Positions 8,557-17,440 of a stretch of 64,000 nt of DNA are shown piece after piece. The stretch covers positions 22,613 to 86,612 of the forward strand of contig JAVVEE010000002.1 of NCBI GenBank assembly GCA_032251315.1, read 5' to 3'. The translations under genes were made by a program, and so were the position numbers. The stretch's first letter is position 1; the number at the start of each line of letters is the position of its first letter. The DNA comes from LH-M37 sp032251315. Lineage in GTDB: Bacteria; Pseudomonadota; Gammaproteobacteria; SZUA-229. Below the pieces are notes generated by a model that was not told the origin of the DNA, made no database searches, and saw only the letters and a program-made list of their open reading frames with translations.

Positions 8557-9621
8557 TTAACGGATTCGCCGTATCAAAAAGAGATTGATTACTGCGACTG
8601 TGAGCAGTGGGATTAAGGCGCTGAGCATGGGCATCAAGCCATACACCACACCCAGGTGATTAACGGCCCGATTAAAGACAAAAAACAGTATGCCCAGCAG
8701 CAGGCCTATGATCACCTGCTGTCCGGTTCCGCCTGATCTTGCCGTGGTGGAAAACACCAGCGGTACGGCAATCAACAACATTACCAGACAGGTTAGCGGG
8801 GTGAATAACTTAACCCAGAAGGCAAGCCGGTAGGCGGCAGCATCCAGATTGTTTGCCTCCAGATAATCACTGTAGCGCATCAGCGATGCTATGGACATAT
8901 CCTCCGGTTCCAGCCTGAGCACCTCGAACAGATCCTTTTTAATCAAACTCGGCCATTCTTCGCTGGCGTTTTGGCGGCTGTCCACACCCGCTTCAGAAAT
9001 TTCACTGTGCCTGACCTCTTTCAGCTGCCAACGTCCGTCTTTGAAAAATGCATGTTCTGCACTGGTTGTGCGTTCGAGTTTTCTGTTCTCATCCAGTTCG
9101 TAAACCTTGATGTTGTACAGTTGCATATCCGGCATTACGGTCTGTATATTAAAATAGCGATTTCCGTCTCGCGCCCATAAACCGTGCTCACCGCCCACCA
9201 ACACCTGCTCATCCATGGCGGCGGCGCGTAGGGCCTTGGCATTACTGGTTGTCTGGGGCACTATGAACTCGCCTGCTAATCCCACCAGCACCGCCAGTAC
9301 CAGACCCGTCTGCAATACTGAACGAACAATTCTTGCTACGCTGATACCCGATGCACGCATCACGATCAGCTCGGAATTGTTGGCCATTGCTCCCATGGAA
9401 ATCAGCCCGCCCAGTAAAATAATGGAAGGCGCCAGCAGATAGAGACTGTCGGGCAAGCTCAGCAAGACGAAGGCAATTGCCTCTACCAGGCCAAAATCCT
9501 TGGTACCGATGTGCTCCAGCTGCCGGACAAAATTAATGAACGTAAAAAGCGCTGCAAACACAAATAGTGCGATGGCAGAGCCGCTTAGAATGGATCGGGC
9601 AATATAACGATCGATAATCAC
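8557..9621 (-). CDS. lptG: LPS export ABC transporter permease LptG
   Basis: LptG forms with LptF and the LptB ATPase the inner-membrane complex that extracts lipopolysaccharide and passes it to LptC-LptA-LptD. The 354-residue protein has the family layout: an N-terminal IIDRYIARSIL segment entering TM1, three N-terminal membrane helices, a large periplasmic beta-jellyroll domain, and three C-terminal helices. It starts with GTG at 9621; this overlaps the lptF stop by 4 nt (GTGA), which indicates translational coupling. Confidence 0.93.
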   Translation of the reverse strand: MIIDRYIARSILSGSAIALFVFAALFTFINFVRQLEHIGTKDFGLVEAIAFVLLSLPDSLYLLAPSIILLGGLISMGAMANNSELIVMRASGISVARIVRSVLQTGLVLAVLVGLAGEFIVPQTTSNAKALRAAAMDEQVLVGGEHGLWARDGNRYFNIQTVMPDMQLYNIKVYELDENRKLERTTSAEHAFFKDGRWQLKEVRHSEISEAGVDSRQNASEEWPSLIKKDLFEVLRLEPEDMSIASLMRYSDYLEANNLDAAAYRLAFWVKLFTPLTCLVMLLIAVPLVFSTTARSGGTGQQVIIGLLLGILFFVFNRAVNHLGVVYGLMPMLSALIPLLTVAVINLFLIRRIR

Positions 9622-10739
9622 TGTGCATTCACCTTATCCAGCGGTGCGGTTGACGACTTTCGACGGCGAAAGGCATAGCCGCTGCGCTTTAGCAGAATTA
9701 CTAACAGAATCAGAGCGACAATATGCACCCACCAGGTGCCGAACCAGATCGGTACGCGCTCCTTAATCACCCAGTTGGAGGCCATGCTTAGCAGATTTGA
9801 GTAAACCAGATACAGTAATACCGCCCAGGCCATGTTGGCGAAACGTCCACTGCGCGGCGTCGTCTGGCTGAGCGGCAACGCCAGCAATGCAATAATCAGC
9901 GTGGCCACCGGCACGGTCAGCCGCCATTGTAATTCGGCCTGATGCCGAAGCACGTCTGAGCGCCACAGCTGCTCACTGGGCAGCGCTTTCACCGACAGCG
10001 CGGTATCAATATCTTTGGAGCCGGGTACATAAACACCATACTCCTGATATTCGGTAATTTTGTAATCGCGCCTGCCCGGCTGCCCTTCGTAATGCGTACC
10101 TGATTCCATCACCAGATAGTCGCGGCCGCTTTCGTCATGCTGATAGCGCGCACGTGTCGCGATATCGACGTGCGCAATATTGTCTCTGACCTGCTGATAA
10201 AACACGTGATCCATAATCTGACCACTATCGCGCTGCGATTCCAGAAAGAAGATGGCATTGCCTTCACGCGACTGATTAAAGCGCCCGGCAAACAGAACGC
10301 TGAGCTCAGTACGGTTTTTCACTTCGGTCATCATTTCGTCGCGTTGCTCGACCACCGAGGGGATAAAAAACAGCGTGAAATAGAACATCAGCAAGGTCGT
10401 CGGTAACGCCACCAGCAACAGTGGGCGATACCATTGTGCCGGTCCCAGCCCGGCGGACATGACGGCGGTCATCTCGCTATCATTATATAAACGCCCGAAG
10501 GCCAGCAAAATCCCCAGCAACAAACTCAGCGGAACCAGCATGACGGCGAACTCATAGGAGTTATTCAGCAGCAGCCAGAAAAACATGTCCACCGGAATGC
10601 GCCCGTCGACCAGCCAGGCCAGTAAGCGCGTGGCATCGGCGCTTACTACCACGATCGCCAGTACGAACAGCACGGAGAGCCAGGAAGTTAGAATCTCCCG
10701 GCCGATATAGCGATCAATGATGGATAAATGTTTTTTCAC
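9618..10739 (-). CDS. lptF: LPS export ABC transporter permease LptF
   Basis: This is the partner of LptG in the LptB2FG lipopolysaccharide exporter. I chose the GTG at 10739 because it has the strong ribosome site AAAGAGAGA just upstream and puts IIDRYIGREILTSW at the N-terminus, as in the family; an upstream TTG at 10802 would add 21 unlikely residues. The product then has 373 residues with TM1-3, a periplasmic jellyroll domain and TM4-6. It is divergent from pepA, as in many Gammaproteobacteria. Confidence 0.92.
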   Translation of the reverse strand: MKKHLSIIDRYIGREILTSWLSVLFVLAIVVVSADATRLLAWLVDGRIPVDMFFWLLLNNSYEFAVMLVPLSLLLGILLAFGRLYNDSEMTAVMSAGLGPAQWYRPLLLVALPTTLLMFYFTLFFIPSVVEQRDEMMTEVKNRTELSVLFAGRFNQSREGNAIFFLESQRDSGQIMDHVFYQQVRDNIAHVDIATRARYQHDESGRDYLVMESGTHYEGQPGRRDYKITEYQEYGVYVPGSKDIDTALSVKALPSEQLWRSDVLRHQAELQWRLTVPVATLIIALLALPLSQTTPRSGRFANMAWAVLLYLVYSNLLSMASNWVIKERVPIWFGTWWVHIVALILLVILLKRSGYAFRRRKSSTAPLDKVNAQ

Positions 10740-10837
10740 GTACTCTCTCTTTAAGCTGGCATTATCACATTGACTACACGACAATGCATTAATTGCATAC
10801 AATCTACCTCTGTTAATTTAAGACTCCGGAGAAATTC

Positions 10838-12346
10838 ATGGAATACACCGTAAAAAGCGGCAGCCCTGAAAAACAGCGTATTGGATGCGTTGTTGCGGCT
10901 GTTTACGCCTCACGTAAACTTTCACCCTCAGCCAAAATTCTAGACGAAGTGAGCGGCGGTGTAATATCAAATCTGGTTCGCCGCGGCGAGATCGAGGGCG
11001 ATCTGGGCCAGACCTTATTATTGCATAATCTTGAGAACACGCTTTGTGATCGGGTGCTGCTGGTCGGCTGTGGCAAGGAAAAAGATATAACCACCCCCAA
11101 TTTCCGCAAAATCAACCAGACCATGGTGAAGCGCCTGCAAGCCAGTGGTGCAACCGAAATCGCATCCTACCTGACTGAAGTGCCGGTTAAACGCCGTGAC
11201 ATTACCTGGAAAATCGGACAGTCCATCGAAGCCATTGATGAATGCCTGTACGAGTTCAAGCAGCTGAAAACCGACAAGTCCTCTCCGCGTCGTCCACTGA
11301 GAAAATTCATCTTCAGCGTTTCCGGCCGAGGCCAGCTCGCTGATGGTGAAATCGCCGTCAGAAACAGCATGGCGATTTCGACTGGCATCAAGCTCAGCAA
11401 AGACCTTTCCAACCTGCCCGGCAACATCTGCACGCCGGCTTATCTGGCCAAGCAGGCCACTACTCTGCAACAACAGTATCCCAAGATAAAAACCACCATT
11501 CTCGATGAAGATGAGATGGAAAAACAGGGCATGGGCTCTCTGCTGGCTGTATCTCGCGGCAGCAGCGAGCCGGCAAAATTAATTGTTATCGAATACCTGG
11601 CCGGCGCTAAAGACCAGGAGCCGGTAGTGCTGGTGGGCAAAGGCGTCACCTTTGATTCGGGCGGTATCAGCCTTAAACCCGGTGGTGCCATGGATGAAAT
11701 GAAATATGACATGTGTGGCGCTGCCAGCGTGTTGGGCACTATCAGTGCCTGTGCCGAATTACAGCTGCCGATGAACATTGTCTGCCTCGTTCCCACGGTG
11801 GAAAACATGCCCGGCAGCAGCGCCATCAAGCCTGGTGATATCGTCACCAGCATGTCCGGCAAGAGCATCGAAATTCTCAACACCGATGCCGAAGGCCGTT
11901 TGATTTTATGCGACGCGCTGACTTACGCGGAAAAATATAATCCTGCTGTAGTCATTGATGTCGCCACGCTAACCGGTGCCTGCATCGTTGCCCTGGGCGC
12001 GCATCCTGCGGGCCTGCTGGGCAACCATAACCCGCTGATTCACGACCTGCTCAACGCCGGTGAGAAGAGCGGCGACCGTTGCTGGGAACTGCCCCTGTGG
12101 GACGACTATCAGGAAGAACTGGATAGCAACTTTGCCGACATGGCCAACATCGGCGGCAAGGGCGCGGGCACCATTACCGCCGCCTGCTTCCTCTCGCGTT
12201 TCACCAAAAAATATCACTGGGCGCATCTCGATATCGCCGGTGTCGCATGGAAAAGCGGCAAACAGAAGGGTGCCACCGGTCGACCGGTCAGCCTGCTAAT
12301 GCAGTACATTCTTGATCGCTTCAAAGCTGCCAATCAGCCCTCATAA
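10838..12346 (+). CDS. pepA: Leucyl aminopeptidase PepA
   Basis: PepA is a two-metal (Mn/Zn) M17 aminopeptidase; in E. coli it also binds DNA at cer/Xer sites. The 502-residue protein has a variable N-terminal domain and the catalytic C-terminal domain with GKGVTFDSGGISLKPG, MKYDMCGAA and NTDAEGRL, which carry the metal-binding Lys, Asp and Glu and the catalytic Lys and Arg. The ATG has CGGAG 8 nt upstream. It begins a tight run pepA-holC-hypothetical-valS. Confidence 0.95.
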   Translation: MEYTVKSGSPEKQRIGCVVAAVYASRKLSPSAKILDEVSGGVISNLVRRGEIEGDLGQTLLLHNLENTLCDRVLLVGCGKEKDITTPNFRKINQTMVKRLQASGATEIASYLTEVPVKRRDITWKIGQSIEAIDECLYEFKQLKTDKSSPRRPLRKFIFSVSGRGQLADGEIAVRNSMAISTGIKLSKDLSNLPGNICTPAYLAKQATTLQQQYPKIKTTILDEDEMEKQGMGSLLAVSRGSSEPAKLIVIEYLAGAKDQEPVVLVGKGVTFDSGGISLKPGGAMDEMKYDMCGAASVLGTISACAELQLPMNIVCLVPTVENMPGSSAIKPGDIVTSMSGKSIEILNTDAEGRLILCDALTYAEKYNPAVVIDVATLTGACIVALGAHPAGLLGNHNPLIHDLLNAGEKSGDRCWELPLWDDYQEELDSNFADMANIGGKGAGTITAACFLSRFTKKYHWAHLDIAGVAWKSGKQKGATGRPVSLLMQYILDRFKAANQPS

Positions 12347-12350
12347 TGAT

Positions 12351-12803
12351 ATGGTGAACGAGACAACCGTACCGCGCGTGGACTTCTATCTACTGGCAGA
12401 AGAGAACATGCAAAGCCTGCATTTTTTCTGTTGCCGGTTGACCGAGAAGGCGTGGCGATTGGGGCACTCTGTTTTTATTCGCACCGAAAACGATGCGGAA
12501 ACAGAATCGCTTGATGCATTGATGTGGCGTTACAGTGAGCACAGTTTTCTGCCGCATGTGCGCTGGGGCGATGAACATGAAACTGAAACCCCGATTATCA
12601 TCGCGAGCAAAATCGAACCCACCCACAGCTACGATTTATTAATCAATCTGGCCGGCGACATTCCCCTGCGCAAGGAGCACTGCCCGCGCATTGCTGAAAT
12701 CATCAGCGCCGACGCCGAGCGTAAAAAACAGGGTCGCCTGCGTTATGCGCAGTATGAGAAAAACAATTATTCTCTAAAACACTATAATATCAACAACACA
12801 TAA
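12351..12803 (+). CDS. holC: DNA polymerase III chi subunit HolC
   Basis: HolC links the clamp loader (through psi, HolD) to SSB. The product has 150 residues from the ATG at 12351, 4 nt after the pepA stop; an earlier in-frame TTG at 12312 would overlap pepA and is not favoured. Family features are VDFYLLAEE at the start, the conserved WRYSEHSFLPH block, and PIIIASK followed by DLLINLAGDIP. No clear ribosome site precedes it, so it may be translated by coupling to pepA. Confidence 0.9.
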   Translation: MVNETTVPRVDFYLLAEENMQSLHFFCCRLTEKAWRLGHSVFIRTENDAETESLDALMWRYSEHSFLPHVRWGDEHETETPIIIASKIEPTHSYDLLINLAGDIPLRKEHCPRIAEIISADAERKKQGRLRYAQYEKNNYSLKHYNINNT

Positions 12804-12829
12804 TGTCTCACCTCATCCACGGTTAAGTC

Positions 12830-13198
12830 ATGTCAGACGAAAAGCACAAAAACATCCCGACACTGGAAGATGTTGTTCAGCCGGGCAAGGAAAAAGAGGA
12901 AGTGCCGGCCAAAGCCAAACGCGAGGCCAGTGACCGTCGGAGTGAAGATCGTCGCAAAAAACAGGTTCCTCTGCCCGAGGCACAGGGCGAGCGTCGCGTT
13001 AGCGAACGTCGCAGCACAACGCGCCGTAGTGTCGATCAGCGCCGCAGCGAAGAGATGAATGAGCTGGTGGAAAAAATCATGCAGGACATGATGCCTGACC
13101 TGGAACAGCATCTGTTTCTGCAACTGCGTTTCGAGCTGCAAAAATACATCCCGAAGATCCTCAGCGAATTCAAGGACAGGGACGAGAACGAAGAATAG
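12830..13198 (+). CDS. Hypothetical charged protein with repeated RR motifs
   Basis: I do not recognise this 122-residue protein. Residues 30-75 contain repeated arginine pairs (DRRSEDRRKK, GERRVSERRS, TTRRSVDQRRS), which suggests binding to nucleic acid or another acidic partner. Residues 76-118 (from MNELVEKIMQDMMPDLEQHL onward) look like two or three amphipathic helices. It has no signal peptide or membrane segment. It lies 26 nt after holC in the same direction, between genes for replication and aminoacylation. Confidence 0.7.
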   Translation: MSDEKHKNIPTLEDVVQPGKEKEEVPAKAKREASDRRSEDRRKKQVPLPEAQGERRVSERRSTTRRSVDQRRSEEMNELVEKIMQDMMPDLEQHLFLQLRFELQKYIPKILSEFKDRDENEE

Positions 13199-13257
13199 GC
13201 TCTCAATTCATGCCTGATACAACTACGCTGCCGTATTTGGATATTTAAAAAAAGCAT

Positions 13258-13396
13258 TTGCCGCAGAGGCGCAGAGAAAAGCTTATTTTATATAAATCGA
13301 GTTAGCATCTAAGGCTCACACCAATACTAATCATAAATATATTCAAATCAACTAACGATGGTTTTCTCCGCGCCTCTGCGCCTCTGCGGTAAAAAA
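13258..13396. repeat. Second copy of the 'gcagaggcgc' inverted repeat, unequal arms
   Basis: The left arm 13258-13280 (TTGCCGCAGAGGCGCAGAG then AAAA) is the reverse complement of 13362-13396 except that the right arm has an extra 8-nt GGCGCGGA-type unit. The repeat occupies most of the 333-nt space between the hypothetical gene ending at 13198 and valS. It shares its core with 3982-4086. I see no gene or RNA in the rest of this interval. Confidence 0.8.
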
Positions 13397-13531
13397 GATT
13401 TCAGCTCATAATCAACACCAGCCTCACATTCATGGCGGTGACACATGCCATCGGAGCTGTGCATACGGTATAATCTCCGCCTTTTAAGCCATCACGCCGC
13501 ACAGGCCTTCTTCAACGAAGCATATTCGCCC

Positions 13532-16357
13532 ATGGAAAAAACCTACAACCCGAAAGCCATCGAACAGAACTGGTACCAGACCTGGGAAGACAACGGCTAT
13601 TTCGCGCCTCAAGATAATGCCGACGCCAACGCCTACAGCATTATGATTCCGCCGCCCAATGTCACCGGCAACCTGCATATGGGCCACGGTTTTAACAATA
13701 CCGTGATGGACACGCTGATCCGTTATCACCGCATGAAAGGTGACAACACGCTCTGGCAGCCGGGCACCGATCACGCCGGTATCGCCACGCAAATGGTGGT
13801 TGAGCGCCAGCTGGAAGCGGAAGGCAAAACCCGTCACGATCTGGGCCGTGAAGCCTTTATCGAACGAATCTGGGAATGGAAAAAGGAGTCCGGCGGCAAC
13901 ATTACCCGTCAACTGCGCCGCCTGGGTTCCTCGCTGGACTGGCAGCACGAACGTTTCACCATGGATGATGGCCTGTCTGAATCGGTGAAGGAAGTTTTCG
14001 TGCGGCTGTACGAAGAGGGGCTGATTTATCGCGGCAAGCGCCTGGTCAACTGGGATACCAAGCTGCACACTGCGGTGTCTGACCTGGAAGTGCTCAACGA
14101 AGAAGAAAACGGCCACATGTGGTACATGCGTTACCCGCTCAGCAATGGTCAGGGGTATTTGGTCGTTGCCACAACCCGCCCGGAAACCCTGTTAGGTGAT
14201 TGCGCGGTGGCGATTAATCCGGAGGATGAGCGTTACAAACACATGATCGGCGAGCTGCTGGAACTGCCACTCACCGGCCGTAAAATTCCGATCATTGCCG
14301 ATGAAGAACATGTCGATCCCGAATTCGGCACCGGCTGCGTAAAAATCACACCGGCGCACGATTTCAACGACTATGCCGTCTGGCAACGCCATCGCGACGA
14401 GGTCGCCATCAGCAACCAGCTGCACGGCGGCCTGATTAATATCTTTACCAGCAACGCTGCAATTCGCGAAAACGACGAGGACGAGAATAGCCTCATCCCC
14501 GCCCGGTATATCGGCCTGGATCGTTACGCGGCGCGCAAACAGATCGTCGCTGATCTGGATGCAGCGGGTCTACTGGAGAAAGTGGTCGACCATAAACTGG
14601 TGGTGCCGCGCGGCGATCGTTCCGGCACGGTGATCGAACCTTTCCTCACCGATCAGTGGTACGTGAAAGTAGCGCCTCTGGCCAAACCGGCGATAGCGGC
14701 GGTGGAAAGCGGAAAGATTCGCTTTGTTCCGGACAACTGGAAAAACACCTATTACGACTGGATGAACAACATTCAGGACTGGTGCATCAGCCGCCAGATC
14801 TGGTGGGGGCATCGGATTCCCGCCTGGTACGATGAGGAAGGCAATATTTATGTGGGGCGCAATGAAGCAGAAGTGCGGGCCAAACACAATCTCGACACTG
14901 ACTATCCACTGCGTCAGGACGAAGATGTGCTCGACACCTGGTTCTCTTCCGCGCTGTGGCCATTTTCAACCCTCGGCTGGCCGCAGCAGACTCAACGACT
15001 GGAAATGTTTTATCCCACCAGCGTGCTGGTCACCGGTTTCGATATTATCTTCTTCTGGGTCGCGCGCATGATCATGATGGGGCTGAAATTTATGGACGAT
15101 GTGCCCTTTCACGAAGTCTATGTGCATGGTCTGGTGCGCGATTCTTTCGGCCAGAAAATGTCCAAATCAAAAGGCAATGTGCTCGACCCCATTGACCTGA
15201 TTGACGGCATCGATCTGGAAGCACTGGTGGCCAAGCGCACCGCCAATATGATGCAGCCCGAACTGGCCGAGAAGATCGAAAAACAGACGCGCAAGGAGTT
15301 CCCCGACGGCATTCCTGCTTTTGGCACCGATGCTTTGCGCTTTACCTTTGCTGCGCTCGCATCCACCGGTCGCGATGTGCGTTTCGATTTACACCGCGTC
15401 GAAGGCTATCGCAACTTCTGCAACAAATTGTGGAACGCCACCCGTTATGTGCTGATGCAGACCGAGGACAAGGATACCGGCATCGACAACAACGACATTG
15501 AATTGTCACTCCCCGACCGCTGGATTATCTCCCGCCTGCAACACGTGGAAGAGAACGTCGGCGCGCATATCGAAAAATACCGCTTCGACCTCGCCGCCAG
15601 CGACCTCTACACCTTTGTCTGGGATGATTACTGCGACTGGTATCTGGAGCTATCCAAACCCATTCTGTTCAACGAACAGACCTCTGAAGCCGCTCAACGC
15701 GGTACGCGCCAAACGCTGGTGAGGGTGCTGGAGACCATTTTGCGTCTCAACCATCCCATCATGCCCTTCATTACCGAAGAGCTCTGGCAGATGGTGGCAC
15801 CGTTAGCCGGCAAGTCGGGTGACACCATTATGATTCAGCCCTTCCCCGTGGCTGATCCCGACAAAATCGATGTCACCAGTGAGCAGGAGCTGGAGTGGGT
15901 GAAAAACTTCATTACCGGAGTGCGCAAAATTCGCTCCGAAATGGACATTGCACCGGGCAAGCCCCTGCCGGTGCTACTGCAAAACGCCGGCGATAATGAC
16001 AAAACCTGCTTCGAGAGCAATCAGAGTTTCATCAAAACGCTGGGCAAACTGGAATCGGTCACCTGGCTGGGCGCTGCCGACAACGCACCTGAATCGGCCA
16101 CGGCGCTGGTGGGAGAGATGCAGATTCTAATTCCGCTCGCCGGCCTGATCGATAAGGAAGCGGAGCTGGCCCGTCTGGAAAAAGAGATCGGCAAGCTGCG
16201 CGGCAACATCGAGAAAGGCGAAGCCAAATTACAGAACCCCGGTTTTGTCGACAAGGCACCGCCGGCGGTGGTCGATAAGGAGCGCCAGCGACTGGCGGAG
16301 CTGTCCCGATCATTGCAGCAGCTGGAGCAGCAGGCTGAAAAAATCCGTTCGCTCTAG
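13532..16357 (+). CDS. valS: Valyl-tRNA synthetase
   Basis: ValS attaches valine to tRNA-Val and hydrolyses mischarged threonine. From the ATG at 13532 the product has 941 residues; the longer frame from 13445 adds a 29-residue leader not found in the family, which normally begins MEKTYNP. Class I motifs are visible: HIGH as HMGH in NLHMGHGFNN near residue 50 and KMSKSKGN near residue 550. The CP1 editing domain lies between them and a C-terminal coiled coil (EKEIGKLRGNIEKGEAKL region) ends the protein. Confidence 0.95.
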   Translation: MEKTYNPKAIEQNWYQTWEDNGYFAPQDNADANAYSIMIPPPNVTGNLHMGHGFNNTVMDTLIRYHRMKGDNTLWQPGTDHAGIATQMVVERQLEAEGKTRHDLGREAFIERIWEWKKESGGNITRQLRRLGSSLDWQHERFTMDDGLSESVKEVFVRLYEEGLIYRGKRLVNWDTKLHTAVSDLEVLNEEENGHMWYMRYPLSNGQGYLVVATTRPETLLGDCAVAINPEDERYKHMIGELLELPLTGRKIPIIADEEHVDPEFGTGCVKITPAHDFNDYAVWQRHRDEVAISNQLHGGLINIFTSNAAIRENDEDENSLIPARYIGLDRYAARKQIVADLDAAGLLEKVVDHKLVVPRGDRSGTVIEPFLTDQWYVKVAPLAKPAIAAVESGKIRFVPDNWKNTYYDWMNNIQDWCISRQIWWGHRIPAWYDEEGNIYVGRNEAEVRAKHNLDTDYPLRQDEDVLDTWFSSALWPFSTLGWPQQTQRLEMFYPTSVLVTGFDIIFFWVARMIMMGLKFMDDVPFHEVYVHGLVRDSFGQKMSKSKGNVLDPIDLIDGIDLEALVAKRTANMMQPELAEKIEKQTRKEFPDGIPAFGTDALRFTFAALASTGRDVRFDLHRVEGYRNFCNKLWNATRYVLMQTEDKDTGIDNNDIELSLPDRWIISRLQHVEENVGAHIEKYRFDLAASDLYTFVWDDYCDWYLELSKPILFNEQTSEAAQRGTRQTLVRVLETILRLNHPIMPFITEELWQMVAPLAGKSGDTIMIQPFPVADPDKIDVTSEQELEWVKNFITGVRKIRSEMDIAPGKPLPVLLQNAGDNDKTCFESNQSFIKTLGKLESVTWLGAADNAPESATALVGEMQILIPLAGLIDKEAELARLEKEIGKLRGNIEKGEAKLQNPGFVDKAPPAVVDKERQRLAELSRSLQQLEQQAEKIRSL

Positions 16358-16645
16358 CATTCTGCGCTTTAACCGGCGAAGGGGGTTAACTGCCCGATTT
16401 CAGGTGTTGATGAAGAAAAATGAGCCAAAAAAGCGTTTTTTAGGCCGTTTTTAGCGCCGATTTCGGTGATTTCAGCCTATTAACATATTTCTATCATGGT
16501 ATTTAAATACCCCTCATAATGCCACTATGCCCCACGGCTATCCCGGTTCAAAGACCCACCGTTTTTCATGTCACCGGCGCATCAGAGCTTGATCGTATAT
16601 AACGACGGCGTTAACCTCCGCACTCCAGCATAAAAAGAGAACATT

Positions 16646-17197
16646 ATGGCTACGCCCGACAAAAGAGAACAAATCCTGCAAACGCATGCCGGACTCATCC
16701 TTGCCATCATACAGAGCATCCACAATCATACTTTACGACCACAACTGGAGCAGGTATTGAAACAGTCTGAACAAAATGGCTGGGGCACTCTGGTAGCGGT
16801 GATTCGCAAAATCGTCGACGGCAACCGCGACTCCAGACTGTTAGAGGGGCTGGATGATGAAGATCGAATTATTGTTGATAGCATCCTGCAAGGCCTGCAG
16901 GATCCCAGTACGCTGCCTGACCCGGAACAGAAGGCCGACGCCACCAAGGCCGCGCCCATGCTGGCCCAGCTCATCAATGACGCCAGCCGTGGTGATCACG
17001 ATGCTGTCATTATGCTGGGCGGACTGGCCGAACAGATGTCAGCCGCCGGAGGCGACCTCGCCAACCTCAGCGCCACCATCAAGAGTATGATCGACGGTGA
17101 ACGCAGCATCGACAAATTATGCAGCCGCATGGGGCCACAGGGGGAATCACTGATCACCGCGATTATTACCGAACTCAGCCACCTTGATACTCATTAG
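16646..17197 (+). CDS. Hypothetical cytoplasmic helical protein
   Basis: I do not recognise this 183-residue protein. It is predicted soluble and mostly helical, with no signal peptide and only one cysteine. Notable stretches are QTHAGLILAIIQSIHN near the start, GLDDEDRIIVDSILQGLQD in the middle, and a second half (APMLAQLINDASRGDHDAV) suggesting two similar helical halves. AAGAGA precedes the ATG. It stands alone: 288 nt separate it from valS (no feature seen there beyond AT-rich runs), and it is convergent with the DsrC-like gene. Confidence 0.65.
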   Translation: MATPDKREQILQTHAGLILAIIQSIHNHTLRPQLEQVLKQSEQNGWGTLVAVIRKIVDGNRDSRLLEGLDDEDRIIVDSILQGLQDPSTLPDPEQKADATKAAPMLAQLINDASRGDHDAVIMLGGLAEQMSAAGGDLANLSATIKSMIDGERSIDKLCSRMGPQGESLITAIITELSHLDTH

Positions 17198-17206
17198 TAT
17201 CAAACA

Positions 17207-17230
17207 TAGTTGGCAGTTGGCAGTTAAAAG
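17207..17230. repeat. Dispersed 22-nt repeat, copy 1
   Basis: TAGTTGGCAGTTGGCAGTTA continues for two more A residues and is found again, in reverse orientation, at 59634-59656. It contains an internal direct repeat of TTGGCAG. It lies immediately after the stop codon of the upstream gene. Confidence 0.8.
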
Positions 17231-17320
17231 TATAGGCTTTCTGGCAGAATTTGCAGATTTACCCCCTCTCCCACGGGCGGTATCTTTCAAGATAGTTGTC
17301 GCCTAAAAGTTTAAAAGCTA

Positions 17321-17404
17321 GTCCGCCAAAAACGCGAAAGACGCAAAAAAAACCGTTTGTATTATTGTTTTGCCCTTTTCGCGTCCTTCGCGTTTTTCGC
17401 GGAC
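17321..17404. repeat. Inverted repeat of the 'cgcgaaagacgc' type between convergent genes
   Basis: Arms 17321-17350 and 17376-17404 are reverse complements with a few mismatches over 29 nt; the cores are GTCCGCCAAAAACGCGAAAG and its complement. The layout (long arms, about 25-nt AT-rich loop) matches the two 'gcagaggcgc' repeats, with different sequence. It separates two converging genes and could terminate both. Confidence 0.8.
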
Positions 17405-17440
17405 AGCATTTTTTAGAACCTGCAAAACCACAGACTCAAC

